From positions 3,100,001-3,164,000 of the forward strand of contig OY101115.1 in NCBI GenBank assembly GCA_956465555.1: a stretch of 64,000 bases of DNA. The letters run 5' to 3'. The notes under the pieces were generated by a model. The model was not told the DNA's origin. It did no database searches and worked only from the letters and a program-made list of their open reading frames with translations. Source of the DNA: Nitzschia sp. pyKryTriq1. Taxonomy: Eukaryota; Bacillariophyta; Bacillariophyceae; Bacillariales; Bacillariaceae. The translations under genes were made by a program, and so were the position numbers. Positions 22,183 through 33,520 of this stretch are shown here, in pieces (position 1 is the stretch's first letter; every line of letters begins with the position of its first letter).

Positions 22183-23439
22183 AGCGGAATTTCGAAGCTC
22201 CTCCATGCTACGGTCCTCAGAACGGTGTTGTGAGGCATCTAAAGCAGTGAAGTCAAACTAGAGGAATGCCAATCGAAAACACACATAGTAGTCTTATCTC
22301 CTCGTGATACTCTCCTGCCGTTTAGTGGTCGTCGCATCTTTTCCTTTTCTCCTTACACGTAGCTACACGTAGCTACACGTAGACTAGACAATTTGTAGAC
22401 CACCACACGCCCTACCTGCGATCCTATTATTTGCTCCAGCAGCAGTGAGGGGGGGGGGCTTTTTTGTACAGTAGCTTCACTGGTGAGGGCAAATCGTTTC
22501 TATTTTTGTATTGTCTCCTCCAAGTTCAACTCTTGCATCGCACCACCCCTCTTTGGTAGCTACCGGCACCCCTATCATAGACGAGAGCTGCTGGAGCAAC
22601 GAGTGTTCGCTATAGTACTATAGTATCATGCGCTACCACCAAGTACGTACCGGTATCGAACATCCCACCACCACAACTTCTTCTTTGTACTACTAGTATG
22701 GTGGAGTGGTCTACTTCTTGTTTCGCAGGTATATGCGTTGTTCCTCGCTCTCTCTCTCTCTCTCTCTCTACTAGTATCGGTAGAGAAGAGAGATGAAGTT
22801 GAGAGAGGGTAGGAGTAGAGAGCAACTGACTACGAATATCGAACCGCCTGTAGACGAGAACACATACGTACCGGTACAGTACACGTACGCAGCAAGAAGA
22901 CTACATACTGTATTAGCGACTGTAATTTAAAGATCGGCGTGCTTGATTTCATGTCGTAGCATCGTCTTCAATATGTCGCATGCTTTCGCGCGTGATTTCT
23001 TGCGCAGGCGAAGAAAAAATGAGGGAACGTGCGGTCCGCAAAAAATTTACAAGAACGTTCAGTACAAAATTTCACGTAGGATGAAACCCACGTCATTTTT
23101 CGAGCCGAAGAACCGCATCCAAGCAACGCAGATTTTATAGGCTATTAGTCTACCGGTACTGTAGGTCAAAGCCATCCGACAATCAACCATGCTGATGAGA
23201 AGGTTTTCGTCCAAAATAAAGAAAAGGCCCCGTACCCAGTCACATTTTTAGTGCTCTTACCTCGACTCTAAAGAGGGCTTGTCATCTCATTTTTGCAATA
23301 CAAGCAGCAGGTAAGAACGATCTGAGAAGATCATTTGATTTTACGTTACTGTAAGCTAAAGACTCAGACGACCTTATTTCCCAAACCTGTCACGTTGATT
23401 CAACGTTCATATAGTTTGATTGCCATAGACATTCAGAAG
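22183..23439. other. Upstream region of the MetH gene, simple sequence
   Basis: Contains three tandem copies of a 10-bp CTACACGTAG-type word (22358-22385), a G-run at about 22448-22459, a CT-run near 22746-22769 and GTAC-rich words. A possible 5'-UTR intron of the next gene lies at 23311-23436 (GTAAGA donor, TTCAG acceptor), ending three bases before the MetH ATG. No gene is seen. Confidence 0.5.
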
Positions 23440-26400
23440 ATGGCGCCCCCTACACCCAAAAAGCTTTACCCTAGGCTAAAATTCAGTTATGATGACGTCG
23501 AGCCCACGCCTGCCTTGGAGCCTCCCCTTCCTGTATCCGATGCAGCACGCAATCATGTTCCGAATCCTTACATGAACTCCCAACTTGTACATGAGAAGAT
23601 CGCTGCCGTCCGGGCCAAGTCGACTCATCCCAACAAGGATCTCAACATCGACTTTGCTCAACCAGCGACTTTGTACCCCGAGTCGTTCCCCTATTTTGTG
23701 CGTGGGCGCGACAGTCTTCGTGAGTACATCACGTCTTTGTTCACGAGCCAGATCGCAATCTACGACGGTGCGATGGGAACCATGATCCAGAACTACGCCA
23801 AGCGGAATAAGTTGGAGGAAGAAGAATACCGAGGAGAGCGCTTCAAGGATTGGACGTGCAATGTGAAGGGCAACAACGACATGCTGAGTGTTTCGCAGCC
23901 TAAGATTATCTCTGATATTTACAGAGCGTATCTTGAAGAAGGCGGCTCCAACTTGATCGGAACGAATACCTTCTCGTCGACTACCATTGCCATGGCTGAT
24001 TATGAGATGGAGCCGTACGTGTACGAGCTGAACTACGAGTCTGCCCGTTTGGCGCGTGAGGTTTGCGACGAGATGACCGCGAAGGATCCTACGAAGCCCC
24101 GTTTTGTTGTTGGAGCCATCGGCCCGACGAATCGTACTGGTTCTATTTCTCCTTCCGTCGAGGATCCAGCTGCCCGCAACGTGACTTTCGATGAGTTGGT
24201 AGAAGCGTACTTTGAGCAGATTGTTGGTCTCGTTGACGGTGGATCCGACGTCTTGATGGTTGAGACGATTTTTGATACCTTGAACGCTAAGGCTGCGTTG
24301 TACGCCGTCGGGGAATACCTCGAGATGAGTGGACTTGACATCCCAGTCTTCGTCTCTGGAACTTTGGTGGACCAGTCTGGTCGTACCCTGTCGGGTCAAA
24401 CGGGGGAGGCATTCTATGTTTCTATCCGCCACGCCAAGCCTATGTGCGTCGGTCTCAACTGCGCATTGGGTGCCATTCACATGAAACCTTTTGTGGAACG
24501 GCTGTCGAAGTGCGCCGAATGTTTCGTCCATGTGTACTCGAACGCTGGTCTTCCCAACGCCATGGGTGGATACGACGATACTCCAGCGACTATGGCCGAG
24601 CAGAATAGGGTATTCTTTGAGAATGGCTGGCTGAACATGGTCGGAGGTTGTTGCGGTTCCACACCTGCTCACATCAAGGCTATCCGAGAAGTTGCTGTGA
24701 ACTTCAAGCCTCGCAAGCTTCCTGATGTTGGACGTCCCAAGATGTGGCTTTCTGGTCTGGAGGACTTGGTCGTTGACGACGTTCACAACCACCTTGGACT
24801 TCCGTTCTTGAATGTAGGTGAACGTTGTAATATTGCCGGGTCTATCAAGTTCAAGAAGCTGATGATGGCTGGCGACTACGAAGCCGCCATGGACATCGCG
24901 AAGAAGCAGGTTGAGGATGGAGCCCATGTCATCGATATCAATGTTGACGATGGTATGCTTGATGGCGTTGCAGCCATGCAAAAGTTTGTTAAGATCGCCG
25001 TCACCGATCCCGAGATTTCGAAAGTCCCCTTCATGTTGGACGCTTCCAAGTTTGAAATTGTGATGGCCGGTTTGAAGTGGTGCCAGGGAAAGCCCATTGT
25101 CAACTCCATCTCGTTGAAGGTTGGTGAGGATCTGTTCAGGGAGCATGCTACTCTGCTTCGCAAGCACGGAGCTGCCGTTGTTGTGATGGCTTTTGACGAG
25201 AAAGGTCAGGCCGCTACGGAGGAGGATAAGGTCCGCATCTGCAAGCGCTCGTACGACATTTTGGTGAATGAAGTGCGCTTCCCTCCTGAGGATATCATCT
25301 TCGATCCTAATGTTTTGACTATTGGTACTGGAATGGAGGAACATGCCAACTATGGTGTTGACTTCATCAATGCTACGAAGAGGATCAAGGAACTGTGTCC
25401 GTACGTTAAGATCAGTGGTGGAATCTCGAACTTGTCATTTGGATTCCGTGGAGTAACCAAGGTTCGCGAATCCATTCACTCGGTATTTTTGCACCATGCG
25501 ATCCTTGAAGCTGGAATGGATGTTGGTATCGTGAACGCCCACGAAATGCTTGATTGTGAAGAACTCGAACCGGATATGAAACTCTTGTGCGAAAATTTGA
25601 TCTTTAACAAAACACCAGATGCCACTGAAGACATGCTCACGCGTACTTCCTACGAAAGGGCTGTAATTGATGCCAAGAAAAAAGGACATCCACCTCCCCG
25701 AAAGCCACGCGGTCCGATGCCAAACCTCCCAAGGCTAAAATTCAGTTACGATGACGTCGAGCCCACGCCTGCCTTGGAGCCTCCCCTTCCTGTATCCGAT
25801 GCAGCACGCAATCATGTTCCGAATCCTTACATGAACTCCCAACTTGTACATGAGAAGATCGCTGCCGTCCGGGCCAAGTCGACTCATCCCAACAAGGATC
25901 TCAACATCGACTTTGCTCAACCAGCGACCTTGTACCCCGAGTCGTTCCCCTATTTTGTGCGTGGGCGCGACAGTCTTCGTGAGTACATCACGTCTTTGTT
26001 CACGAGCCAGATCGCAATCTACGACGGTGCGATGGGAACCATGATCCAGAACTACGCCAAGCGGAATAAGTTGGAGGAAGAAGAATACCGAGGAGAGCGC
26101 TTCAAGGATTGGACGTGCAATGTGAAGGGCAACAACGACATGCTGAGTGTTTCGCAGCCCAAGATTATCTCTGATATTTACAGAGCGTATCTTGAAGAAG
26201 GCGGCTCCAACTTGATCGGAACGAATACCTTCTCGTCGACTACCATTGCCATGGCTGATTATGAGATGGAGCCGTACGTGTACGAGCTGAACTACGAGTC
26301 TGCCCGTTTGGCGCGTGAGGTTTGCGACGAGATGACCGCGAAGGATCCTACGAAGCCCCGTTTTGTTGTTGGAGCCATCGGCCCGACGAATCGTACTGGT

Positions 26401-29400
26401 TCTATTTCTCCTTCCGTCGAGGATCCAGCTGCCCGCAACGTGACTTTCGATGAGTTGGTAGAAGCGTACCTTGAGCAGATTGTTGGTCTCGTTGACGGTG
26501 GATCCGACGTCTTGATGGTTGAGACGATTTTTGATACCTTGAACGCTAAGGCTGCGTTGTACGCCGTCGGGGAATACCTCGAGATGAGTGGACTTGACAT
26601 CCCAGTCTTCGTCTCTGGAACTTTGGTGGACCAGTCTGGTCGTACCCTGTCGGGTCAAACGGGAGAGGCATTCTATGTTTCTATCCGCCACGCCAAGCCT
26701 ATGTGCGTCGGTCTCAACTGTGCTTTGGGTGCCATTCACATGAAACCTTTTGTGGAACGGCTGTCGAAGTGCGCCGAATGTTTCGTCCATGTGTACTCGA
26801 ACGCTGGTCTTCCCAACGCCATGGGTGGATACGACGATACTCCAGCGACTATGGCCGAGCAGAATAGGGTATTCTTTGAGAATGGCTGGCTGAACATGGT
26901 CGGAGGTTGTTGCGGTTCCACACCTGCTCACATCAAGGCTATCCGAGAAGTTGCTGTGAACTACAAGCCTCGCAAGCTTCCTGATGTTGGACGTCCCAAG
27001 ATGTGGCTTTCTGGTCTGGAGGACTTGGTCGTTGACGACGTTCACAACCACCTTGGACTTCCGTTCTTGAATGTAGGTGAACGTTGTAATATTGCCGGGT
27101 CCATCAAGTTCAAGAAGCTGATGATGGCTGGTAACTACGAAGCCGCCATGGACATCGCGAAGAAGCAGGTTGAGGATGGAGCCCATGTCATCGATATCAA
27201 TGTTGACGATGGTATGCTTGATGGCGTTGCAGCCATGCAAAAGTTTGTTAAGATCGCCGTCACCGATCCCGAGATTTCGAAAGTCCCCTTCATGTTGGAC
27301 GCTTCCAAGTTTGAAATTGTGATGGCCGGTTTGAAGTGGTGCCAGGGAAAGCCCATTGTCAACTCCATCTCGTTGAAGGTTGGTGAGGATCTGTTCAGGG
27401 AGCATGCTACTCTGCTTCGCAAGCACGGAGCTGCCGTTGTTGTGATGGCTTTTGACGAGAAAGGTCAGGCCGCTACGGAGGAGGATAAGGTCCGCATCTG
27501 CAAGCGCTCGTACGACATTTTGGTGAATGAAGTGCGCTTCCCTCCTGAGGATATCATCTTCGATCCTAATGTTTTGACTATTGGTACTGGAATGGAGGAA
27601 CATGCCAACTATGGTGTTGACTTCATCAATGCTACGAAGAGGATCAAGGAACTGTGTCCGTACGTTAAGATCAGTGGTGGAATCTCGAACTTGTCATTTG
27701 GATTCCGTGGAGTAACCAAGGTTCGCGAATCCATTCACTCGGTATTTTTGCACCATGCGATCCTTGAAGCTGGAATGGATGTTGGTATCGTGAACGCCCA
27801 CGAAATGCTTGATTGTGAAGAACTCGAACCGGATATGAAACTCTTGTGCGAAAATTTGATCTTTAACAAAACACCAGATGCCACTGAAGACATGCTCACG
27901 CGTACTTCCTACGAAAGGGCTGTAATTGATGCCAAGAAAAAAGGACATCCACCTCCCCGAAAGCCACGCGGTCCGATGCCAAACCTCCCAAGGCTAAAAT
28001 TCAGTTACGATGACGTCGAGCCCACGCCTGCCTTGGAGCCTCCCCTTCCTGTATCCGATGCAGCACGCAATCATGTTCCGAATCCTTACATGAACTCCCA
28101 ACTTGTACATGAGAAGATCGCTGCCGTCCGGGCCAAGTCGACTCATCCCAACAAGGATCTCAACATCGACTTTGCTCAACCAGCGACTTTGTACCCCGAG
28201 TCGTTCCCCTATTTTGTGCGTGGGCGCGACAGTCTTCGTGAGTACATCACGTCTTTGTTCACGAGCCAGATCGCAATCTACGACGGTGCGATGGGAACCA
28301 TGATCCAGAACTACGCCAAGCGGAATAAGTTGGAGGAAGAGGAATACCGAGGAGAGCGCTTCAAGGATTGGACGTGCAACGTGAAGGGCAACAACGACAT
28401 GCTGAGTGTTTCGCAGCCTAAGATTATCTCTGATATTTACAGAGCGTATCTTGAAGAAGGCGGCTCCAACTTGATCGGAACGAATACCTTCTCGTCGACT
28501 ACCATTGCCATGGCTGATTATGAGATGGAGCCGTACGTGTACGAGCTGAACTACGAGTCTGCCCGTTTGGCGCGTGAGGTTTGCGACGAGATGACCGCGA
28601 AGGATCCTACGAAGCCCCGTTTTGTTGTTGGAGCCATCGGCCCGACGAATCGTACTGGTTCTATTTCTCCTTCCGTCGAGGATCCAGCTGCCCGCAACGT
28701 GACTTTCGATGAGTTGGTAGAAGCGTACTTTGAGCAGATTGTTGGTCTCGTTGACGGTGGATCCGACGTCTTGATGGTTGAGACGATTTTTGATACCTTG
28801 AACGCTAAGGCTGCGTTGTACGCCGTCGGGGAATACCTCGAGATGAGTGGACTTGACATCCCAGTCTTCGTCTCTGGAACTTTGGTGGACCAGTCTGGTC
28901 GTACCCTGTCGGGTCAAACGGGGGAGGCATTCTATGTTTCTATCCGCCACGCCAAGCCTATGTGCGTCGGTCTCAACTGCGCATTGGGTGCCATTCACAT
29001 GAAACCTTTTGTGGAACGGCTGTCGAAGTGCGCCGAATGTTTCGTCCATGTGTACTCGAACGCTGGTCTTCCCAACGCCATGGGTGGATACGACGATACT
29101 CCAGCGACTATGGCCGAGCAGAATAGGGTATTCTTTGAGAATGGCTGGCTGAACATGGTCGGAGGTTGTTGCGGTTCCACACCTGCTCACATCAAGGCTA
29201 TCCGAGAAGTTGCTGTGAACTACAAGCCTCGCAAGCTTCCTGATGTTGGACGTCCCAAGATGTGGCTTTCTGGTCTGGAGGACTTGGTCGTTGACGACGT
29301 TCACAACCACCTTGGACTTCCGTTCTTGAATGTAGGTGAACGTTGTAATATTGCCGGGTCCATCAAGTTCAAGAAGCTGATGATGGCTGGTAACTACGAA

Positions 29401-32043
29401 GCCGCCATGGACATCGCGAAGAAGCAGGTTGAGGATGGAGCCCATGTCATCGATATCAATGTTGACGATGGTATGCTTGATGGCGTTGCAGCCATGCAAA
29501 AGTTTGTTAAGATCGCCGTCACCGATCCCGAGATTTCGAAAGTCCCCTTCATGTTGGACGCTTCCAAGTTTGAAATTGTGATGGCCGGTTTGAAGTGGTG
29601 CCAGGGAAAGCCCATTGTCAACTCCATCTCGTTGAAGGTTGGTGAGGATCTGTTCAGGGAGCATGCTACTCTGCTTCGCAAGCACGGAGCTGCCGTTGTT
29701 GTGATGGCTTTTGACGAGAAAGGTCAGGCCGCTACGGAGGAGGATAAGGTCCGCATCTGCAAGCGCTCGTACGACATTTTGGTGAATGAAGTGCGCTTCC
29801 CTCCTGAGGATATCATCTTCGATCCTAATGTTTTGACTATTGGTACTGGAATGGAGGAACATGCCAACTATGGTGTTGACTTCATCAATGCTACGAAGAG
29901 GATCAAGGAACTGTGTCCGTACGTTAAGATCAGTGGTGGAATCTCGAACTTGTCATTTGGATTCCGTGGAGTAACCAAGGTTCGCGAATCCATTCACTCG
30001 GTATTTTTGCACCATGCGATCCTTGAAGCTGGAATGGATGTTGGTATCGTGAACGCCCACGAAATGTTGGCAATCAGCGAAGTTGATCCAGACCTTCTGG
30101 AAGCCTCCGAGGAACTGATCTTTAACAAAAATCCTGACGCCACCGAAAAGATGCTCGATCTGACAACAAAGGAGAAGGCAGCCATGGAAGCCAGAAAGAC
30201 GGGTGGCACTTCAGAGGTCAAACAAGCGTCTTGGAGAGACTTCGAGCCCAAAAAACGTCTTGAGCACGCCTTGATCAATGGTATCTCAGAGTTTGTGAAC
30301 GCAGATGTCGAAGCCGCAAGGCAAGAGGCGGATAAACCTCTTGATGTTATCGAAGGGCCTTTGATGGATGGTATGAATGTTGTAGGAGACTTGTTTGGTT
30401 CCGGAAAGATGTTCTTGCCGCAAGTTATTAAGTCTGCTCGTGTCATGAAGAAGGCCGTTGCCTATTTGCTTCCTTTCATGGAAGAAGAGAAGAAAAGGAA
30501 GATGCTTGAAGATGGACTCGACCCTGCAGATTTTGACGAGAATGACGATTCAAACTATGCTGGCAAAGTTCTCATGGCAACAGTCAAAGGAGATGTTCAC
30601 GATATCGGAAAGAACATTGTAGCCGTCGTTTTAGGATGCAACAACTACAAGGTTTACGACATCGGCGTCATGTGCTCGTGTGAGCTTATTTTGGAGAAGG
30701 CGAAGGAATACAAGGTCGATGTCATTGGACTTTCTGGCCTTATCACTCCTTCTTTGGATGAGATGGTGGTCGTTGCGAAGGAACTCTCTAAGGGTGGTTT
30801 CACACAACCAGTTATGATTGGTGGTGCCACTACTTCCAAGATGCACACTGCGGTCAAGATCGCTCCCAATTACTTCACAGCTGCCCACCCTGTCATTCAT
30901 GTTCTCGATGCTTCCCGTTCTGTCACCGTGGTTTCCTCTCTCCTTGGTGAAAACAAGGCAGGATTCGTGGAGGATCTCGATGAAGAGTACGAAGAAATGC
31001 GTGAAGACTACTACGCTGGTTTGGAAGACCGTTATTTCCTTACATTCGAGCAAGCAAAGGCACAGAAACTGTCGATCGACTTTGACAAAGCGCCTCCGGC
31101 CCCTGTGCCAAACAAGGTGGGAACCACTGTCATTGACACTGTCAAGGTGAAGGATATTGTACCCTACATCGACTGGAATCCATTCTTCCAAACATGGGAA
31201 TTGCGCGGTCGTTATCCCAATCGTGGCTACCCCAAGATCTTCCTGGATCAAAATGTTGGGTCAGAAGCCAAGAAATTGTTCGATGATGCGCAGAAGATGA
31301 TGCACGACATCATCGCGGACGGATCGATGACTCTAAAGGGTATCGTTGGTCTTTTCCCTGCCAACCAATCCGACGATGGCGAAGACGTTGAAATCTTCGA
31401 GACCGAAGCCGATCGTGAGGCCGGCAAAGTAGCTGCCAAGTTCTGTATGTTGCGTCAACAAGCAGAAAAGGAATCCGACGATCCTTATCTCTCTCAAGCT
31501 GACTACATCGCCCCCAAGGGATACAGGGACCACATCGGTTTCTTTGCCGTATCTACCTTTGGGTGCGATGCTCTTGTCAAGAAGTATGAATCTGAGAATG
31601 ATGATTACTCCAAGATTATGGCGCAGGCCCTCGCGGATCGTTTCGTCGAGGCCTTCGCCGAGTATTTGCACCGGGAAATCCGTATCGACATGTGGGGCTA
31701 CGCCGCCGGCGAATCGCTCGACGAGGCTGATCTATTGAAAATCAAGTACGACGGTATTCGACCTGCTCCTGGGTACCCATCCCAACCTGACCACACCGAG
31801 AAACGCACGATGTGGGATGTTGTCAAGGTTGAGGAGCAGGCTGGTATTCAACTGAGTGATTCCCTAAGTATGATTCCCGCTGCATCAGTTTCCGCTTTGG
31901 TTTTCGCCCACCCACAGTCTGCGTACTTCGCCGTCGGCCAGATTGGCAAAGACCAAGTGGAGAGCTATGCCAAGCGCAAGGGCATGGAGTTGGATACATG
32001 CGAGCGATGGTTGTCGCCCATTCTCAACTACGAACGCGATTAA
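23440..32043 (+). CDS. metH: Cobalamin-dependent methionine synthase with three tandem catalytic heads
   Basis: An uninterrupted frame of 2,867 residues from ATG 23440 (MAPPTPKK); usual MetH is about 1,230-1,270. It transfers a methyl group from methyltetrahydrofolate via cobalamin to homocysteine. Residues 12-703, 765-1456 and 1518-2209 are nearly identical copies of the homocysteine-methyltransferase plus folate-binding module. Each has GAMGTMIQ, zinc ligands in GLNCALGA and [11 protein letters not shown] (Cys341/404/405, 1094/1157/1158, 1847/1910/1911), [11 protein letters not shown] and [12 protein letters not shown]. After head 3 come the cap, the B12 domain with DVHDIG (ligand His2387) and the AdoMet reactivation domain with [14 protein letters not shown], all once. 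Heads 1 and 2 end in identical linkers finishing [14 protein letters not shown]. No intron is seen inside the coding region. Assembly error must be excluded. Confidence 0.93.
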   Translation: MAPPTPKKLYPRLKFSYDDVEPTPALEPPLPVSDAARNHVPNPYMNSQLVHEKIAAVRAKSTHPNKDLNIDFAQPATLYPESFPYFVRGRDSLREYITSLFTSQIAIYDGAMGTMIQNYAKRNKLEEEEYRGERFKDWTCNVKGNNDMLSVSQPKIISDIYRAYLEEGGSNLIGTNTFSSTTIAMADYEMEPYVYELNYESARLAREVCDEMTAKDPTKPRFVVGAIGPTNRTGSISPSVEDPAARNVTFDELVEAYFEQIVGLVDGGSDVLMVETIFDTLNAKAALYAVGEYLEMSGLDIPVFVSGTLVDQSGRTLSGQTGEAFYVSIRHAKPMCVGLNCALGAIHMKPFVERLSKCAECFVHVYSNAGLPNAMGGYDDTPATMAEQNRVFFENGWLNMVGGCCGSTPAHIKAIREVAVNFKPRKLPDVGRPKMWLSGLEDLVVDDVHNHLGLPFLNVGERCNIAGSIKFKKLMMAGDYEAAMDIAKKQVEDGAHVIDINVDDGMLDGVAAMQKFVKIAVTDPEISKVPFMLDASKFEIVMAGLKWCQGKPIVNSISLKVGEDLFREHATLLRKHGAAVVVMAFDEKGQAATEEDKVRICKRSYDILVNEVRFPPEDIIFDPNVLTIGTGMEEHANYGVDFINATKRIKELCPYVKISGGISNLSFGFRGVTKVRESIHSVFLHHAILEAGMDVGIVNAHEMLDCEELEPDMKLLCENLIFNKTPDATEDMLTRTSYERAVIDAKKKGHPPPRKPRGPMPNLPRLKFSYDDVEPTPALEPPLPVSDAARNHVPNPYMNSQLVHEKIAAVRAKSTHPNKDLNIDFAQPATLYPESFPYFVRGRDSLREYITSLFTSQIAIYDGAMGTMIQNYAKRNKLEEEEYRGERFKDWTCNVKGNNDMLSVSQPKIISDIYRAYLEEGGSNLIGTNTFSSTTIAMADYEMEPYVYELNYESARLAREVCDEMTAKDPTKPRFVVGAIGPTNRTGSISPSVEDPAARNVTFDELVEAYLEQIVGLVDGGSDVLMVETIFDTLNAKAALYAVGEYLEMSGLDIPVFVSGTLVDQSGRTLSGQTGEAFYVSIRHAKPMCVGLNCALGAIHMKPFVERLSKCAECFVHVYSNAGLPNAMGGYDDTPATMAEQNRVFFENGWLNMVGGCCGSTPAHIKAIREVAVNYKPRKLPDVGRPKMWLSGLEDLVVDDVHNHLGLPFLNVGERCNIAGSIKFKKLMMAGNYEAAMDIAKKQVEDGAHVIDINVDDGMLDGVAAMQKFVKIAVTDPEISKVPFMLDASKFEIVMAGLKWCQGKPIVNSISLKVGEDLFREHATLLRKHGAAVVVMAFDEKGQAATEEDKVRICKRSYDILVNEVRFPPEDIIFDPNVLTIGTGMEEHANYGVDFINATKRIKELCPYVKISGGISNLSFGFRGVTKVRESIHSVFLHHAILEAGMDVGIVNAHEMLDCEELEPDMKLLCENLIFNKTPDATEDMLTRTSYERAVIDAKKKGHPPPRKPRGPMPNLPRLKFSYDDVEPTPALEPPLPVSDAARNHVPNPYMNSQLVHEKIAAVRAKSTHPNKDLNIDFAQPATLYPESFPYFVRGRDSLREYITSLFTSQIAIYDGAMGTMIQNYAKRNKLEEEEYRGERFKDWTCNVKGNNDMLSVSQPKIISDIYRAYLEEGGSNLIGTNTFSSTTIAMADYEMEPYVYELNYESARLAREVCDEMTAKDPTKPRFVVGAIGPTNRTGSISPSVEDPAARNVTFDELVEAYFEQIVGLVDGGSDVLMVETIFDTLNAKAALYAVGEYLEMSGLDIPVFVSGTLVDQSGRTLSGQTGEAFYVSIRHAKPMCVGLNCALGAIHMKPFVERLSKCAECFVHVYSNAGLPNAMGGYDDTPATMAEQNRVFFENGWLNMVGGCCGSTPAHIKAIREVAVNYKPRKLPDVGRPKMWLSGLEDLVVDDVHNHLGLPFLNVGERCNIAGSIKFKKLMMAGNYEAAMDIAKKQVEDGAHVIDINVDDGMLDGVAAMQKFVKIAVTDPEISKVPFMLDASKFEIVMAGLKWCQGKPIVNSISLKVGEDLFREHATLLRKHGAAVVVMAFDEKGQAATEEDKVRICKRSYDILVNEVRFPPEDIIFDPNVLTIGTGMEEHANYGVDFINATKRIKELCPYVKISGGISNLSFGFRGVTKVRESIHSVFLHHAILEAGMDVGIVNAHEMLAISEVDPDLLEASEELIFNKNPDATEKMLDLTTKEKAAMEARKTGGTSEVKQASWRDFEPKKRLEHALINGISEFVNADVEAARQEADKPLDVIEGPLMDGMNVVGDLFGSGKMFLPQVIKSARVMKKAVAYLLPFMEEEKKRKMLEDGLDPADFDENDDSNYAGKVLMATVKGDVHDIGKNIVAVVLGCNNYKVYDIGVMCSCELILEKAKEYKVDVIGLSGLITPSLDEMVVVAKELSKGGFTQPVMIGGATTSKMHTAVKIAPNYFTAAHPVIHVLDASRSVTVVSSLLGENKAGFVEDLDEEYEEMREDYYAGLEDRYFLTFEQAKAQKLSIDFDKAPPAPVPNKVGTTVIDTVKVKDIVPYIDWNPFFQTWELRGRYPNRGYPKIFLDQNVGSEAKKLFDDAQKMMHDIIADGSMTLKGIVGLFPANQSDDGEDVEIFETEADREAGKVAAKFCMLRQQAEKESDDPYLSQADYIAPKGYRDHIGFFAVSTFGCDALVKKYESENDDYSKIMAQALADRFVEAFAEYLHREIRIDMWGYAAGESLDEADLLKIKYDGIRPAPGYPSQPDHTEKRTMWDVVKVEEQAGIQLSDSLSMIPAASVSALVFAHPQSAYFAVGQIGKDQVESYAKRKGMELDTCERWLSPILNYERD
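23473..25731 (+). repeat. MetH head repeat, unit 1 (2259 bp)
   Basis: First copy of the in-frame 2,259-bp (753-codon) unit: 2,076 bp of catalytic head (23473-25548) plus a 183-bp linker (25549-25731). It differs from units 2 and 3 at a few sites, for example T at 23490, a TTC codon at 24703-24705 (TAC in the others) and a GAC codon at 24874-24876 (AAC in the others). Confidence 0.95.
25732..27990 (+). repeat. MetH head repeat, unit 2 (2259 bp)
   Basis: Second copy, head 25732-27807 and linker 27808-27990. The linker looks identical to that of unit 1. Private differences cluster in the first half, for example C at 25929, C at 26160, C at 26470 (Phe to Leu) and A at 26664. Confidence 0.95.
27991..30066 (+). 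repeat. MetH head repeat, unit 3 (2076 bp, no repeat linker)
   Basis: Third copy of the head only. Identity with units 1 and 2 stops abruptly after the HEM codons at 30066, where the sequence changes to the version that leads into the cobalamin domain. It has two private silent changes near 28342 and 28380. Confidence 0.95.
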
Positions 32044-32346
32044 GTTCCTCCAAGCATGTTGGATACAATTGGCCGACCACTCGGCGGAAATTCGCTACTG
32101 TAATCTCTCCCATAAATCACACCTAATACATATCCATATAAAAATACTTCTATAAACACCGCAACTATACTTGTACCAGGTAAAGTCATCTGAACTACAG
32201 GTAACCGACTCACTCATCCGCGGGAAGTCAGCTCCATCAGAGTTCCGTTGCGAAATAGTAGTAGCAGAGACAGACAGAATCCGAGGAGACACTCTCGCTT
32301 TCCTCAGGCAAGGGTCATCTAAGCGGTTCCCTCAGGCATGGGTCAT
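32044..32346. other. 3' flank of MetH with 27-bp tandem duplication
   Basis: Short spacer between the convergent MetH and coiled-coil genes. A 27-bp imperfect tandem duplication spans about 32303-32356 and runs into the last codons and stop of the minus-strand gene. Confidence 0.7.
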
Positions 32347-33072
32347 CTAAGCAGTTGTACCATCGTTGGTGAGGCCGTAAAATAGGTCCATCTGCTCTTG
32401 CCTGCGGCCGGCGAAGGCTCCCGATAGGTCAGCGTCGCCAGTCCCGCCTGGTCCGACAAGAGACCCAGGAGCCTCGTCAAACGCGCTACGGAGCAAATCG
32501 CGACGGGCGTGCTCCTTATCCTCGGTTCCTTTGCCGTTTCGCATGAACTGGAGTCCCTCATGGAAGGACTGCTGGAGTATTGGTTCGCTTGGAAGCTTCG
32601 GAGCGGCTACCGCCTGAATCGCTTCAACCGAGAGCAACGAGAGGACCTTGTCATGGCTTTCGTACTGCAAGTAGCCTGCCAGTTCGTTGCTCGCCTCCCC
32701 CATCTCTTTCGCGTACTGAAGGGTGCCCTCATTGTCGTTGTCGCTGAGACCTTTGATGTGTCTGGCACACGCTTCGAGTGCCTTGCGCTCGCGGTCCATG
32801 ACTCCTCCCAGTCGTGCTTTCTCGTTTCCAAGCATGTCTCTCTTGCGACTTAGCGTTCCCAACGCTTCATGGTCCGCACGAATCTGGGTCAAGAGAGCGG
32901 CCTGTTCCTGTTTGAGTTGACGCAGACTCCCCTGGACCTTTCCATGATTGTCTTGTGCAACTTGCTTGGCGTTGCGGAAGTTTTCAAGGTCGACGCTCAG
33001 TGCATTGAACTGAGCCGTGACTGAGTGGGATTGCACCAAACTACTGTTCGTACTTGCGGCAAAGTTGTTCAT
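32347..33072 (-). CDS. Coiled-coil protein of unknown function
   Basis: A single exon codes for 241 residues from ATG at 33070-33072. Residues about 20-130 are heptad-like and charged (LRQLKQEQAALLTQIRADHE, RKRDMLGNEKARLGGVMDRE), predicting a long coiled coil. The C-terminal third is less regular, ending in a Gly-rich segment and RRQEQMDLFYGLTNDGTTA. No membrane segment or targeting peptide is evident, and I do not recognise the family. Consistent length, an ATG start, absence of internal stops and protein-like composition support a real gene. Its 3' end overlaps a 27-bp tandem duplication in the DNA. Confidence 0.7.
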   Translation of the reverse strand: MNNFAASTNSSLVQSHSVTAQFNALSVDLENFRNAKQVAQDNHGKVQGSLRQLKQEQAALLTQIRADHEALGTLSRKRDMLGNEKARLGGVMDRERKALEACARHIKGLSDNDNEGTLQYAKEMGEASNELAGYLQYESHDKVLSLLSVEAIQAVAAPKLPSEPILQQSFHEGLQFMRNGKGTEDKEHARRDLLRSAFDEAPGSLVGPGGTGDADLSGAFAGRRQEQMDLFYGLTNDGTTA

Positions 33073-33520
33073 ACTTGGAAGAGATTGTGGAACTCCTGGA
33101 TACGAAGATGCCTATTCCAACGATGTGTTCTTGCTGTTGCCAAATGAAAGCAAGGATCCAATCAAAGCCAATGATGATGAATGAAGAATCTGAGCATCAT
33201 GCGTAGAAAGAAAGAATTGTGATGATTGCATGGCGAGACACGATTTTTTCGTTGCTCTCGCGGTTTTGGCGCGTTTCCTTCTCTACGTACCGGTACACGT
33301 ACGGACCTGCGTGCGCGGAGGATTTCATCGTACACGTAACGTGCGATGGCAAGACGGATGTGGTGTCGTCTGTACGCCATACGATTTCTCCTCCGATCTA
33401 TGATATGATGATTCTACCGGTACAATAAGTACTCGTACCGGTATGTTTACCGACCTCATGTTTTGACATCAGATAGCACGAGCCTTGCGATGCCATGCTT
33501 TCATCCTTATGCAGTATGGT
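33073..33520. other. Intergenic, no gene seen
   Basis: Separates two genes on the minus strand. GTACCGGTAC-type palindromic words occur at about 33285-33303 and 33415-33442. Confidence 0.6.

Noticed and set aside
23476-29862. Three 622-codon open frames on the minus strand opposite the MetH heads
   Set aside because: They mirror the MetH codons exactly, repeat with the 2,259-bp period and show no family features; they are a by-product of codon usage on the coding strand.
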